Positions 1 through 9,302 of a stretch of DNA of 64,000 nucleotides are shown piece by piece (position 1 is the first letter of the stretch; every line of letters begins with the position of its first letter). A program made the translations under genes and the position numbers. The notes under the pieces are model-generated. The model did not search any database. It saw nothing but the letters and a program-made list of their open reading frames with translations, and was not told the origin of the DNA. Source of the stretch: JBNNGK01 sp050268245 (lineage in GTDB: Bacteria > Pseudomonadota > Gammaproteobacteria > Enterobacterales > Enterobacteriaceae); the NCBI RefSeq assembly GCF_050268245.1, contig NZ_JBNNGK010000001.1, positions 381,780 to 445,779 on the forward strand, read 5' to 3'.

Positions 1-39
1 ATTGAAATCATACACGCGCTGTAACGCGATTTGAGCCAT
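1..39 (-). CDS. N-terminal fragment, possible DUF488 family protein
   Basis: Only the first 13 codons lie in the window (MAQIALQRVYDFN); the gene runs off the left edge. A purine-rich ribosome binding site (GGGAGGAAAGG) sits a few bases before the ATG, which supports a true start. The 'LQRVYD' opening resembles the start of DUF488/YeaO-type proteins, whose function is unknown. Thirteen residues are too few to be sure. It lies downstream of rplI on the same strand, beyond the rplI terminator. Confidence 0.4.
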   Translation of the reverse strand, partial: MAQIALQRVYDFN

Positions 40-103
40 ATCCTTTCCTCCCTCAATCGTTTCTTATTACAAAATAGCGCGATTTATGCTGAGGCAGAAA
101 AGC

Positions 104-130
104 AAAACGCCAGCACAAGGCTGGCGTTTT
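104..130 (-). terminator. Rho-independent terminator of the rpsF-rplI operon
   Basis: On the minus strand a perfect stem (AAAACGCCAGC / GCTGGCGTTTT) with a short loop is followed by a T-rich stretch. It lies 20 bases past the rplI stop codon. Confidence 0.85.
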
Positions 131-150
131 AACCGGGTAAACAGACGCGA

Positions 151-603
151 TTACGCTTCTGCTACCACAACTACATTCAGCTTAGCGAATACGTCGCTGT
201 GTACCTGGAAGTGCACTTCGTGCTCACCGGTGGTACGCAGAACGCCATTCGGCATGCGAACTTCGCTCTTAGCAACGTCAACACCTGCCGCAGTAACTGC
301 GTCAGCGATGTCACGAGTGCCGATAGAGCCAAACAGTTTACCTTCTTCGCCTGATTTAGACGCGATGGTCACTGAAGCCAGTTCGTTGATCTTGGTTGCG
401 CGAGCTTCAGCAGCTGCCAGAACGTCAGCCAGTTTGGCTTCCAGTTCAGCACGACGTGCTTCGAAGAACTCTACGTTTTTCTTGGTAGCAGGAACAGCTT
501 TGCCCTGTGGTACCAGGAAGTTACGAGCATAGCCCGCTTTAACGTTAACTTGATCACCCAGGCTGCCCAGGTTTGCTACTTTATCAAGCAGAATAACTTG
601 CAT
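151..603 (-). CDS. rplI: 50S ribosomal protein L9
   Basis: The protein has 150 residues, the family's usual size. It begins with the typical bL9 N-terminal domain (MQVILLDKVANLGSLGDQV, then the GYARNFLVP segment) that binds 23S rRNA. A long charged connecting helix and the C-terminal rRNA-binding domain follow. It is the last gene of the conserved rpsF-priB-rpsR-rplI operon, and a strong terminator follows. L9 sits at the base of the L1 stalk and limits frameshifting. Identification is secure. Confidence 0.98.
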   Translation of the reverse strand: MQVILLDKVANLGSLGDQVNVKAGYARNFLVPQGKAVPATKKNVEFFEARRAELEAKLADVLAAAEARATKINELASVTIASKSGEEGKLFGSIGTRDIADAVTAAGVDVAKSEVRMPNGVLRTTGEHEVHFQVHSDVFAKLNVVVVAEA

Positions 604-642
604 TACCTTATCCTCTCAAAGTCGTTAATGGACAGTGGCCGA

Positions 643-1192
<550 letters not shown>

Positions 1193-1200
1193 GGCGGCAA

Positions 1201-1599
1201 TTACTCTTCAGAATCCCCAGCATCAGCATCATCTGCGGTTTCGTTAGCGAAATCTTCGCGGCGATCGCCACGACGTTCGTCTTTCGCTTTAACCATTGGA
1301 GATGCTTCTGTTACCGCGTGCTTAACGCGCATAACCATGCTACGGATAACGGCGTCGTTGAAGCGGAAGTTAGTTTCCAGCTCATCGATCGCTTCCTGCG
1401 GAGCTTCAACGTTCAGCAGAACGTAGTGAGCTTTGTGCAGTTTGTTGATCGGGTAAGCCAGTTGACGGCGGCCCCAGTCTTCCAGACGGTGAATCTGACC
1501 TTCAGCGTTAGTGATGGTAGCACTGTAACGCTCGATCATGCCCGGAACCTGTTCGCTTTGGTCAGGATGGACCATAAAAACGATTTCGTAATGACGCAT
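1201..1599 (-). CDS. rpsF: 30S ribosomal protein S6
   Basis: The protein has 132 residues, starts MRHYEIVFMVHPDQSEQVP and has the RLEDWGRRQLAYPI segment typical of bS6. The acidic C-terminal tail ends in ...GDSEE; in E. coli the S6 tail is extended by glutamates by RimK, and an E-E end is compatible with that. It is the first gene of the operon, preceded by a good Shine-Dalgarno (AAGGAG) and a conserved leader. Confidence 0.98.
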   Translation of the reverse strand: MRHYEIVFMVHPDQSEQVPGMIERYSATITNAEGQIHRLEDWGRRQLAYPINKLHKAHYVLLNVEAPQEAIDELETNFRFNDAVIRSMVMRVKHAVTEASPMVKAKDERRGDRREDFANETADDADAGDSEE

Positions 1600-1690
1600 C
1601 GAATTGCTCCTTACGGATTATTCAGCCTCCTGTCAGGGTCAACCGCGGCCCATGGAAGCAAGGAACGTGTTTGTGTGCGGCTGAAAAATG
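1600..1690 (-). promoter_or_regulatory. rpsF 5' leader, probable S6:S18 autoregulatory element
   Basis: The roughly 90-nt untranslated leader between the predicted transcription start and rpsF contains the CATGGGCCGCGG and GACCCTGACAGGAGG segments. I recognise these as nearly identical to the E. coli rpsF leader. In E. coli the S6:S18 complex binds this leader through a CCG-bearing stem-loop and represses translation. Strong conservation of non-coding sequence supports the call; the fold was not computed. Confidence 0.6.
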
Positions 1691-1697
1691 ACGCGTA

Positions 1698-1726
1698 ATC
1701 ATACTGGCGCAAGGGGGGAAACTCAA
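1698..1726 (-). promoter_or_regulatory. Sigma-70 promoter of the rpsF operon
   Basis: On the minus strand a TTGAGT -35 box is separated by 17 bases from a TATGAT -10 box. Transcription would start near 1690, giving the leader annotated next to it. Confidence 0.7.
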
Positions 1727-2047
1727 GGACCGCACGGGATTTATTCGCGGTTATGGGGTTACGAGATAAAAAGAGCACGATTTGCTATCAGAAAAACCTA
1801 TGGATACAGATCCAATAGTTTTGAGAATCCTTCAATGAAATCATCACGCCAGCCTAAATATCTTTCATTTTTTTTGAAAGATAACATCAAACAGCACGAC
1901 TTTTTAATCCAGCCAAACGGACTAAAATTAATCATATCCGCCGTAAACAGCCGGTGAAATGATTTTAAAGGTTATTCAAGCCAGGCAAATAACTTTTTCC
2001 TTTACAGAAACAGGCCACCGGGCCGATGGGAAAAAGTGAGAGAGGTA
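1727..2047. other. Divergent intergenic region between rpsF and the yjfY-like gene
   Basis: About 320 bases between the rpsF promoter and the DUF1471 gene contain no convincing gene. The one open frame here (1688-1957, plus) has no ribosome binding site or recognisable protein pattern. The part near 1840-1950 is AT-rich and probably carries the promoter of the plus-strand gene. Confidence 0.5.
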
Positions 2048-2317
2048 ATGATGAAACGCATACTTATTGCTACCGCCGTAGCATTCCTGTTTTCTGCCAG
2101 CACTTTCGCCGCCGAAGAGATTACCACACGTCAAGCAGAGCAACGCCAAAGCATCGGCTTCGTGACGCTGAACCACAATGTCGTCTCACCCGATGATGCT
2201 TCCTCCCAAATAAACCACATTGCCGAACAACGGGGTGCCAGCGCCTACCGCATTATTGCCCTGCACCAGCCGGGCAGCACCGCGTCGATCCACGTTAGCG
2301 CCGAACTGTATCGCTAA
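2048..2317 (+). CDS. yjfY: Periplasmic DUF1471 (YhcN/BhsA family) protein, YjfY-like
   Basis: This small exported protein (89 residues) begins MMKRILIATAVAFLFSASTFA, a clean signal peptide cleaved after A-F-A. The mature part fits the DUF1471 fold and ends in the family pattern GA-x-xYRII...ASIHVSAELYR. The neighbourhood next to rpsF and the motif 'LNHN...PGS' match E. coli YjfY best. The ATG at 2048 was chosen over an upstream in-frame GTG (2036) because the GAGAGAGG ribosome binding site lies just before it; the ATG at 2051 is equally possible. DUF1471 proteins are linked to stress and biofilm responses, but no specific role is proven for this one. Confidence 0.8.
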   Translation: MMKRILIATAVAFLFSASTFAAEEITTRQAEQRQSIGFVTLNHNVVSPDDASSQINHIAEQRGASAYRIIALHQPGSTASIHVSAELYR

Positions 2318-2379
2318 ACGCAAAGCACAACACCAGGGAAAGAAGCCGCGCTCAGAAGCGGTAGTTTATTAAAATCTAC

Positions 2380-2405
2380 GCCCCCGGCTTGCTCGGGGGC
2401 TTTTT
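2380..2405 (+). terminator. Rho-independent terminator after the yjfY-like gene
   Basis: A GCCCCCG / CGGGGGC stem with loop GCTTGCT is followed at once by TTTTT. Confidence 0.85.
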
Positions 2406-2589
2406 CACAAAAAGCGCTGGAAAAAATGTACGGTAGCCGCCAGCCAGCAACGCGAGCAAGAAAAACACCGCCAACAAAGGTGCAATTTGAAATATAACGG
2501 GTATAGAACAACAAAAAACACGCTAAACGCGAGTAGATTATGCTTAGGTATGACACTGCTAATATTCAACTGACAATAGCGAGCCCTTA

Positions 2590-2901
2590 ATGAGAATTGT
2601 TCGCCCTGCCGCCATACTCCTGTTACTCAGCCTACAATCTGGTTGCAGCCTGTTCACCACAACGCCGAAAGCGCCTCCGCCACCGATCGCCGGGCAAGCG
2701 CAAGAGATTAGCCGAGCTCAAACTGCCGGGCTAGAAAAACTTATCACCATTAGTGCACTGGCCTATGGCAGCCCAATGAATGTAGAAGAAGAGATTCGAA
2801 AGAAGGCCACCGCCAGCGGCGCACGCTATTACATGATCATTATGAATAGTGAAACGATTGTGCCGGGACGGTGGTATTCAAACGCTATTTTATACCGTTA
2901 A
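2590..2901 (+). CDS. bsmA: Biofilm/peroxide-stress lipoprotein BsmA (DUF1471)
   Basis: The 103-residue protein has a short hydrophobic signal ending LLLLSLQSGC, so Cys19 is the likely lipidated residue. The lipobox is slightly unusual, with Gln at -3. A proline-rich linker (PKAPPPP) is followed by a DUF1471 domain that ends GARYYMIIMNSETIVPGRWYSNAILYR, matching E. coli BsmA (YjfO). BsmA is implicated in biofilm maturation and stress resistance. It converges on the TpsB gene, and the two frames overlap by 4 bases at their ends. Confidence 0.85.
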   Translation: MRIVRPAAILLLLSLQSGCSLFTTTPKAPPPPIAGQAQEISRAQTAGLEKLITISALAYGSPMNVEEEIRKKATASGARYYMIIMNSETIVPGRWYSNAILYR

Positions 2902-4574
2902 AACTGCCATTGAACGGTAAAGCCAGCATTGAGAGAACTGGTGTGAAAATTCTCCGGCTTGCTCAACGGCGTTCCGACAAACGCATCATAACCTAACCCC
3001 CACTTCGCACCGCGTAGACCGATCACGCTCCCCGCCATCCTCTTACCGGACCAAGTTTCGCTCCCGCCACCGCTGACTTGTCCATAATCCATACCTAGAT
3101 AAACCTGGCTGTTCCAACGCGGTAGATTAAGATTGAGATCGTTACGCAAATAGAACCCACGATCGGCCATCAGGTTATATTCACCATCAAATCCACGCAC
3201 TGTCCAACGGTTACCCATGCTGAACTTATCCTGCGTACTCAGCCGATCGGGGGAGTATTGTTGGCGAAAACGCGCCTGATAGCTCATCGACTGGTTAAGC
3301 AGGTTGAATGGCATCACCGCGTTAACATCCAACGTAATAGCGCGCGCCAAGGCATCATTGCTGCCGAACCTTTCAGCCACTGAGGATTCTGCCCCCAACC
3401 ACTTCACGTTTCGTTGCCACGACAGTGTGGCATCCAGCACGTTATCGCCGAAATAATGTCGGTGATTTAGCCCGAGCATCACGGTTGTCGTATCCCGCTC
3501 CTGAATTAAAATCTCGGTTTCGTTGAGATAATAATGGGAATCCCGTTTTAATAGCTGAACGTTAAAGGTTGTTTTCTGCTTGGCGCCGCGGGAAAGAATA
3601 CGATTCAACCGCGCACTCATGGTTCGCGTTTTCCCTAAATAGTGGAAATCGCTCCAGGTGCCGGGAATACTTTGCAGCGTTTCATTCTTACCGGCATAAA
3701 GATCGAGCGACCAATAACCATATGGCACCGAATAGTAGATTGAGGCATTTTTCGCATGGTGACTGTTTTTCGCATGCAGGTTACGCCCAAGCGAAATATA
3801 AAACTGGTCGTTAAGCGCGGCGGGATTATCCAAATACAACGCGACGCCGGTTTGATAACGGCCACTGAACTTGCTGCCAGAATCGTCCAGCCACCCACCG
3901 ACACGCCAAAAACTTGGCATCTGCCGATCGATTAACACGTCCGTTTCACCGTCATGTGCTCCTGGTACGAGTTGGATCGTCGCACTAACGCCTGGTATAC
4001 GCTGTAAGTTTTCCAACCCCTGCTCGATAGCACGCAAATCGAGAATTTCACCTCTAGCTACGGGGAAAGCTGAATCTAAGCTAACACGGCTGTTGCTGTC
4101 GGGCGTCAATGCCAGTTTACCGACGGTACCCGGCACAATTGTCAACGTCAGAGTACCACTGCGCAAATCTTGGCGCGGCGTCAACACGCGGGTAGTAATA
4201 TATCCTTGATCAATTAATCGATTTTGTAACGCCGTAACTAACGCTTTAATACCATTGATGCCAAGACACCGCCCTTCTCCCTGAATTGCCAGCGCGTTAA
4301 GCTTCAACTTCCGTGGTAACCGCCCCGTATTATCCAGAACCACCTGTTGTATCGGTAAACAGGCCTCTTCTTCAGGGAAGATCACGGTGTTGCCATCTGC
4401 CGCGCCAGAAGTAGCGCGAACTTCCTTACCTGCGGGCGCCAATTGCTGATAACGCGCTTTTTCCTGCTCTTGCTGGTGTGTAACTTGTTGATCTAAACGC
4501 TGAGAACTGTCGGTCACTGCCGCCTGAAGCGGCAATGCGATAAACAACAGCGTTAAACTGATACGGCGATGCAC
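2898..4574 (-). CDS. TpsB outer-membrane transporter of a two-partner secretion system (ShlB/FhaC/HecB family)
   Basis: The protein (558 residues) is of normal TpsB length. It has a signal peptide (ending LPLQA), a Gln-rich N-terminal helix region, POTRA domains (about residues 70-210) and a C-terminal 16-strand barrel (about 220-558). The loop-6 hallmark VRGFDGE and the C-terminal aromatic (VQWQF), the outer-membrane assembly signal, are visible. It should export the adjacent TpsA. The start is GTG with an AAGGAAA ribosome binding site. It follows tpsA after 104 bases and a probable terminator, an A-then-B order like fhaB-fhaC and opposite to shlB-shlA. Confidence 0.93.
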   Translation of the reverse strand: MHRRISLTLLFIALPLQAAVTDSSQRLDQQVTHQQEQEKARYQQLAPAGKEVRATSGAADGNTVIFPEEEACLPIQQVVLDNTGRLPRKLKLNALAIQGEGRCLGINGIKALVTALQNRLIDQGYITTRVLTPRQDLRSGTLTLTIVPGTVGKLALTPDSNSRVSLDSAFPVARGEILDLRAIEQGLENLQRIPGVSATIQLVPGAHDGETDVLIDRQMPSFWRVGGWLDDSGSKFSGRYQTGVALYLDNPAALNDQFYISLGRNLHAKNSHHAKNASIYYSVPYGYWSLDLYAGKNETLQSIPGTWSDFHYLGKTRTMSARLNRILSRGAKQKTTFNVQLLKRDSHYYLNETEILIQERDTTTVMLGLNHRHYFGDNVLDATLSWQRNVKWLGAESSVAERFGSNDALARAITLDVNAVMPFNLLNQSMSYQARFRQQYSPDRLSTQDKFSMGNRWTVRGFDGEYNLMADRGFYLRNDLNLNLPRWNSQVYLGMDYGQVSGGGSETWSGKRMAGSVIGLRGAKWGLGYDAFVGTPLSKPENFHTSSLNAGFTVQWQF

Positions 4575-4624
4575 GTAATCATTTCCTTATGAAAAACTAT
4601 TTTCGATAGAAGTGCGTAAATAAA

Positions 4625-4661
4625 GAGAAAACAACAGGTGTTCCTGAAAGAACACCTGTTG
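4625..4661 (-). terminator. Strong hairpin/terminator between tpsA and tpsB
   Basis: On the minus strand a 12-bp perfect stem (CAACAGGTGTTC / GAACACCTGTTG, loop of 6) is followed by TTTTCTCTTTAT. It sits 18 bases after the tpsA stop and 50 bases before the tpsB start. It should limit read-through from tpsA into tpsB or mark separate transcription of tpsB. Confidence 0.8.
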
Positions 4662-4678
4662 ATGACTTGCCGCAGTAA

Positions 4679-7255
4679 TTATTTCTCGCTAACTGTGCCG
4701 TTAACAGTACCGATATTGATATAGTTGTCGGTAATATTCAGCCTTACCCCTTCCTTGCCGGTAATAACTGCACTGCGCTGGTTATAGAGATTTTGTGAAG
4801 TGATGCTGGTCACTTTTTCAGAAAGCAATTTTCCGTAGTTGTCCAGTGACGCTTGCGCATTAATATTCAAGCCTTCAACGCCTTGGATAGCCCCGGTATT
4901 GGTAAATGCAGACTTAAGGGTGAGAGTGCTAACACCATTGGCGCTAATAATACCGCTATTGTTGTTCAGTGAACTGGTGCTCAACGCCAAATCTTTCATT
5001 GCCGCAATCGTGGCGAAGCTATTATCCACACTGTCTGCCGTCATCGTCACGTTGCCAGTCGTTGAGGCAACCAAACCATTGCTGTTATATAAACGACTGC
5101 TGGTGATGGTGAGGTCTTTCTTGCTAATAATGCCGCCATCAGCATCGGGTTGCTCAATATGTTGCCCCATTTCACTGGCAAAATTCGCGCTGTCACGATT
5201 ATAAATAGTGCCGGCTTTCACATCAGCAGTGAATTCTGCAAACACCAGCCCGGCGTCATTTTTCAGCGTTTCCGCTTCCAGGTTTAGCGTTCGTCCGCCC
5301 ACTACCCCCGTGTTGTTATTCAGCGAGTTAGCATACACCGATGTTGTTCCCTTACTGGCGATCACCCCATGCGTATTATTGATGTCGGCGATACGCACTT
5401 CACCGCCTTTAGTCAAAGTGATACCACCCGCTCTGTTATCTAGGCTGTTGGAGTGAATAATAGCCTTGCCCTCTCCCTCTATACGACCATCACGGTTATA
5501 CATTGCCCCGGTATTATTTACGTTAATGTCACCTGATGAAGATATCTGCCCTGCGTTATTATCCAGCCTCGCAGTCGTCAACGTGGTGCTGGTTCCGCTG
5601 AAAATACCTTTGCCGTTAGCCCGGCCACTGTTAGTCAGCGTTTTACCATTGGTATCCACCTTCAGCACTTTAGCCGACTGCAATATACCGTTGGCGTTAT
5701 TAATTTCTCCGCTGTTAATATCCAATAGGTTACCGGCTTCAACTAGGCCACCACTATTATTCAGCTTAATTTGGTTGGTATTCAGCGTGAAATCAGCCCC
5801 TGCGCTCATTTTACCGCTGCTACTGTTATTCAACGCTCCGTAGGTTGACAGGTTGATATTACGCTGCGCCGCAATTTCGCCATTACGATTATCGTAAGCG
5901 CCGGCCACCGTCATGTTGAGATCGGAAAGCGCGGTGCCGTATGCGTAAATTTGGCCATTACGGTTATCCAACGCACCGCTGTTGATGGTGGCTTTTCCGC
6001 TGGTGGCTATCGCCCCTCCGATATTATTTAACAACCCGGTTTTCAGTGTGATGCCATAACCGCTAAAGATACCCGCACCGTTAACACGCCCGGTATTGAT
6101 CAAGGTCTGTCCATTGGTATCAATAGTAGTTAATAACCCGGCCTGCACTAATCCATTGGTATTGTTCATTTGCCCACTATTGACATTGACTGAACCGCTA
6201 GACGCAAGGGTACCGCTGGTATTATTGAACAACGCATTGTTCGAATTTATGTTAATGCCGCTCCCCGCACGGATTGCACCATGCATATTGTTCAAACTCC
6301 CAACGGTGACTAAATTGGCATTACGCGCAGCAGTCAACTCACCGTCAACGTTGTCCAATACTCCATTAACACCTATCGCCAAATCTGACACATTGGCGCC
6401 AATAGTGCCGAAATTACGGACGCCAGCTCCCTTTTCGGTACTAACTAAGGTGATCTTACCGGCATACATCCCGCCCAATGCAGCCACATCCAGCCCGATG
6501 CCAGGAACCCCGGATATCACATCTAACTGAGTCAAATGCTCCGTGTCGGCACTTACCTTATTGCGGCCAACAATCACTTTCAGATCGTTTGCTCTGAGAT
6601 CGGCGTTCACATTAATAAACCGGGCAATCAGTTCTGTGTAATTGGTATCACCGCTGATCAGGCCATCGCCATTAATGACAATATTACCTTTTTCAACGCG
6701 GTAGCCCTGTAAAGTACCACCACTAAACTCTGGCCGGCCGGTCACTAACGTCGCACGATTAGCATTGATGAATCCACATCCACTACAGGAAATACCCGCA
6801 GGGTTAGCGATAATAACCTGTGCTTTATCGCCACCGACCTCAATCATTCCTCTTAAGATACTGGCGTTATTTGAGTTGACTTCATTAAGAATGACGGATG
6901 CCGTTCCCCCACTTAAATTCTTATTCCCCGCAATATTACCGGCCAACTGACTATTAATTTCACTCGCACTGTTATTTAATACCACGCCATTTTTATCAAC
7001 ATCAAAACGATTAAAAATATTGTGAGAAACACCGTCTTTCCCCGCGGCATTGATATCCACTATCGTTGCACCGTTACCGCCTACGCTGATCCCTGGATGA
7101 GAGGCTTGCCCTGCGCCTGCGATAACCGCCGCCTGAGCGACAGATACGCAGCCAAACGCTAATAGACCAGCAAAATAGAGCGGGGACAGTGTAGCGCGTA
7201 AAGCACGACTACGTTTTTTTTCGACAGCATTGGAAACATCAATAGCATTGATCAT
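4679..7255 (-). CDS. TpsA exoprotein, short filamentous-haemagglutinin-type adhesin
   Basis: The product has 858 residues. It starts with a long signal peptide having a basic N-region (VEKKRSRALRA) and a cleavage site near VAQA-AVI. The TPS secretion domain (about residues 45-290) follows, with NPAGI and the CSGCGF motif found in ShlA/HecA/CdiA-type proteins. From about residue 300 to the end there are degenerate filamentous-haemagglutinin repeats, rich in Asn-Asn and 'G-x-I' turns, predicted to form a beta-helix. The protein ends ...NGTVSEK with no pretoxin, VENN motif or toxin domain, and no immunity gene follows. It is therefore either a naturally short adhesin or a truncated remnant. Upstream DNA is very AT-rich. 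The ribosome binding site is AAGGAA. Confidence 0.9.
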   Translation of the reverse strand: MINAIDVSNAVEKKRSRALRATLSPLYFAGLLAFGCVSVAQAAVIAGAGQASHPGISVGGNGATIVDINAAGKDGVSHNIFNRFDVDKNGVVLNNSASEINSQLAGNIAGNKNLSGGTASVILNEVNSNNASILRGMIEVGGDKAQVIIANPAGISCSGCGFINANRATLVTGRPEFSGGTLQGYRVEKGNIVINGDGLISGDTNYTELIARFINVNADLRANDLKVIVGRNKVSADTEHLTQLDVISGVPGIGLDVAALGGMYAGKITLVSTEKGAGVRNFGTIGANVSDLAIGVNGVLDNVDGELTAARNANLVTVGSLNNMHGAIRAGSGININSNNALFNNTSGTLASSGSVNVNSGQMNNTNGLVQAGLLTTIDTNGQTLINTGRVNGAGIFSGYGITLKTGLLNNIGGAIATSGKATINSGALDNRNGQIYAYGTALSDLNMTVAGAYDNRNGEIAAQRNINLSTYGALNNSSSGKMSAGADFTLNTNQIKLNNSGGLVEAGNLLDINSGEINNANGILQSAKVLKVDTNGKTLTNSGRANGKGIFSGTSTTLTTARLDNNAGQISSSGDINVNNTGAMYNRDGRIEGEGKAIIHSNSLDNRAGGITLTKGGEVRIADINNTHGVIASKGTTSVYANSLNNNTGVVGGRTLNLEAETLKNDAGLVFAEFTADVKAGTIYNRDSANFASEMGQHIEQPDADGGIISKKDLTITSSRLYNSNGLVASTTGNVTMTADSVDNSFATIAAMKDLALSTSSLNNNSGIISANGVSTLTLKSAFTNTGAIQGVEGLNINAQASLDNYGKLLSEKVTSITSQNLYNQRSAVITGKEGVRLNITDNYINIGTVNGTVSEK

Positions 7256-7514
7256 TAAATTAATTCCTTTTATTTAGGCGAGGGAATAGCACAATAATAT
7301 ATAACATATAATCATCATGCTCATGACCTAAATATAAAATGATAATTTAAAAATCCGTATTATCTTATTTTTTTGCAAGAATATTCTTACCTCTAACCTT
7401 CTCCATCCAGGCCAACAATTAACCGACCACCTACTTTTAAAAACAAAATAAAAAGACAAATTCACAAAAAAAATAATAAACACACTAACAATTAAATAAA
7501 ATATATATTCCGAG
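7256..7514. other. AT-rich flank upstream of tpsA
   Basis: About 260 bases of highly AT-rich DNA with long A tracts on the plus strand lie between tpsA and aidB. No gene is seen. It probably contains the tpsA promoter and looks like a typical H-NS target, but that is inference from composition. Confidence 0.5.
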
Positions 7515-9143
7515 TCAATCTCCGATGGCTCGGCTCAACAATACATTACAAACCGACTCAGAAAGGACATGATCACCACGATTATCCAGACATAGGTAGC
7601 ACCAGGCATCAGCTATCGCAGGGCTGGCATATTGCAACAGTTGCGCGGCACTCGATAGATCAAACAATTGCTGCGTCAGTAGCCGCCCCATTTCCTCACG
7701 CGGCTTTTGCATACGCCGTTGCAACTGACGCCATGCGCGATCGAACAAGCGATTCTGCCCGCGTACCGGTGTAGACAACTGTTCTAAAAACGCCAGCACC
7801 CCCGGCAACTTATTTAGACTACGCAATATATCAAGACACATAACATTGCCCGAGCCTTCCCAAATACTGTTTACCGGCATTTCCCGGTATAAACGCGGCA
7901 GTTCGCTGTCTTCGCAATAACCTATACCGCCCAACACTTCCATCGCTTCTGCGATGAACGGCGCGCCCTGATGGCAAATGCTGTACTTTGCAGCAGGCGT
8001 CAACAACCGAGCATAGAGCTGTTCAAATGGCACATTTGGGTTCTCCCAAGCACGCGCCAAGCGAAACAGCAACGCAGTATGCCCTTCTAAGCGCAATGCC
8101 ATACGCGCTAAAACCTGCCGCATCATCGGCTGTTGAATCAGAGATTTACCAAACACCTGTCGCCGATGCGAGTGATACAGCGCCACCGATAACCCGCGCC
8201 GCATCAGACCATGACTGCCCAGCGCACAGTCAAAGCGCGTGCGCCCCCCCATTTTGAGGATTTGCCTAACGCCCTCGCCCTCTTCACCAATCAGCCAGGC
8301 GCTGGCATCCAAAAACTCCGCTTCACTGCTGGCATTAGCGCGGTTGCCCAGTTTGTCTTTCAACCTTTCTAACCGCACCGCATTACGCGTACCATCGGGC
8401 AAAACACGTGGCAGAAAGAAGCACGATAAACCGCCTGCCGTTTGCGCTAACACCAAGTGCGCATCACTTTGTGGCACGGAGAAAAACCATTTGTGCCCCA
8501 CTAACCGATACATCTCGCCATTTCCACGTCCAGCCTGCGGTGTCGCCGTCGTGGTGTTACTCAAAACGTCTGAACCACCTTGTTTTTCAGTCATTCCCAT
8601 GCCGATCAATAACCCGTGCTTTTGTGCACCGGGTAACACATGTGTATCGTAACGATCGGAAAGTAAGGGCGGTAGCCAATCCTGAAACACCGTCGGCAAG
8701 CTATGCTGCAGCAGGGGGATGGCACCATAGGTCATGGTAATCGGGCAAAGCGTACCCGCCTCAACTTGCGCATGCAGCATAAAACGCGCCGCGCGCGCGA
8801 CCACCGCACCAATGCGTGCATCCTCTTCCCACGGTAGATTATGCACACGGTTAGCCACCAAACCTTGCATCAGGCTATGCCAGGCGGGATGAAAACGAAC
8901 GTCATCCAATCGCTGACCGGTCGTATCGTAACGCAATAACTCCGGCGGATGGACATTAGCCAATCTACCAAGTTCCAGCGACTCTACTGTACCGAGTTGT
9001 TGCCCCAACGACGCCAATAAGTCGGCATCCCAACCGGCGAGCTCGCGGTTGACCGCCTCGCGCAACGGAGTATCGGAAAGAAAGAGATTACTGTTACCCA
9101 GTGGTTTTGGCTGATTAAACACCGTATGCGTATTCCAGACCAT
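7515..9143 (-). CDS. aidB: Isovaleryl-CoA dehydrogenase-like flavoprotein AidB (adaptive response)
   Basis: The 542-residue protein aligns over its whole length with E. coli AidB, an acyl-CoA-dehydrogenase-fold flavoprotein that binds DNA and is induced by alkylation stress. Visible family segments are GMGMTEKQGGSDV, GHKWFFSVPQSDAHLVLAQ and EAMEVLGGIGY; the C-terminal DNA-binding helical domain is present. In E. coli it is controlled by Ada and sigma-S; I could not identify an Ada site here. It is the last gene of the minus-strand block. The E. coli genes yjfI-yjfM and yjfC that normally separate it from rlmB are absent. Confidence 0.95.
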   Translation of the reverse strand: MVWNTHTVFNQPKPLGNSNLFLSDTPLREAVNRELAGWDADLLASLGQQLGTVESLELGRLANVHPPELLRYDTTGQRLDDVRFHPAWHSLMQGLVANRVHNLPWEEDARIGAVVARAARFMLHAQVEAGTLCPITMTYGAIPLLQHSLPTVFQDWLPPLLSDRYDTHVLPGAQKHGLLIGMGMTEKQGGSDVLSNTTTATPQAGRGNGEMYRLVGHKWFFSVPQSDAHLVLAQTAGGLSCFFLPRVLPDGTRNAVRLERLKDKLGNRANASSEAEFLDASAWLIGEEGEGVRQILKMGGRTRFDCALGSHGLMRRGLSVALYHSHRRQVFGKSLIQQPMMRQVLARMALRLEGHTALLFRLARAWENPNVPFEQLYARLLTPAAKYSICHQGAPFIAEAMEVLGGIGYCEDSELPRLYREMPVNSIWEGSGNVMCLDILRSLNKLPGVLAFLEQLSTPVRGQNRLFDRAWRQLQRRMQKPREEMGRLLTQQLFDLSSAAQLLQYASPAIADAWCYLCLDNRGDHVLSESVCNVLLSRAIGD

Positions 9144-9234
9144 AGACCTACTCTCATTAACGTTTCAGGAATGAGTATGGTCGATTCTGTGATTTCTGCC
9201 GCGCAGAGGGTAACAAGATGGCCGATAGATGAAG

Positions 9235-9264
9235 AGAGAAAAGGCTCGGGGAACCCGAGTTTTC
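9235..9264 (-). terminator. Terminator-like hairpin between rlmB and aidB
   Basis: On the minus strand a CTCGGG-TTC-CCCGAG stem is flanked by AAAA upstream and CCTTTTCTC downstream. It can also act in the plus direction, where it is followed by TTTT. Confidence 0.5.
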
Positions 9265-9302
9265 AGACTGCGGACAAAGCCTATTATTAGGGAAAGCGGG
9301 GC

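Noticed and set aside
1688..1957. An 89-codon frame upstream of rpsF on the plus strand
   Set aside because: It overlaps the rpsF promoter, has no Shine-Dalgarno and no recognisable protein pattern.
7256..7514. Possible hidden immunity or toxin gene in the AT-rich flank of tpsA
   Set aside because: There is no open frame of useful length on either strand.
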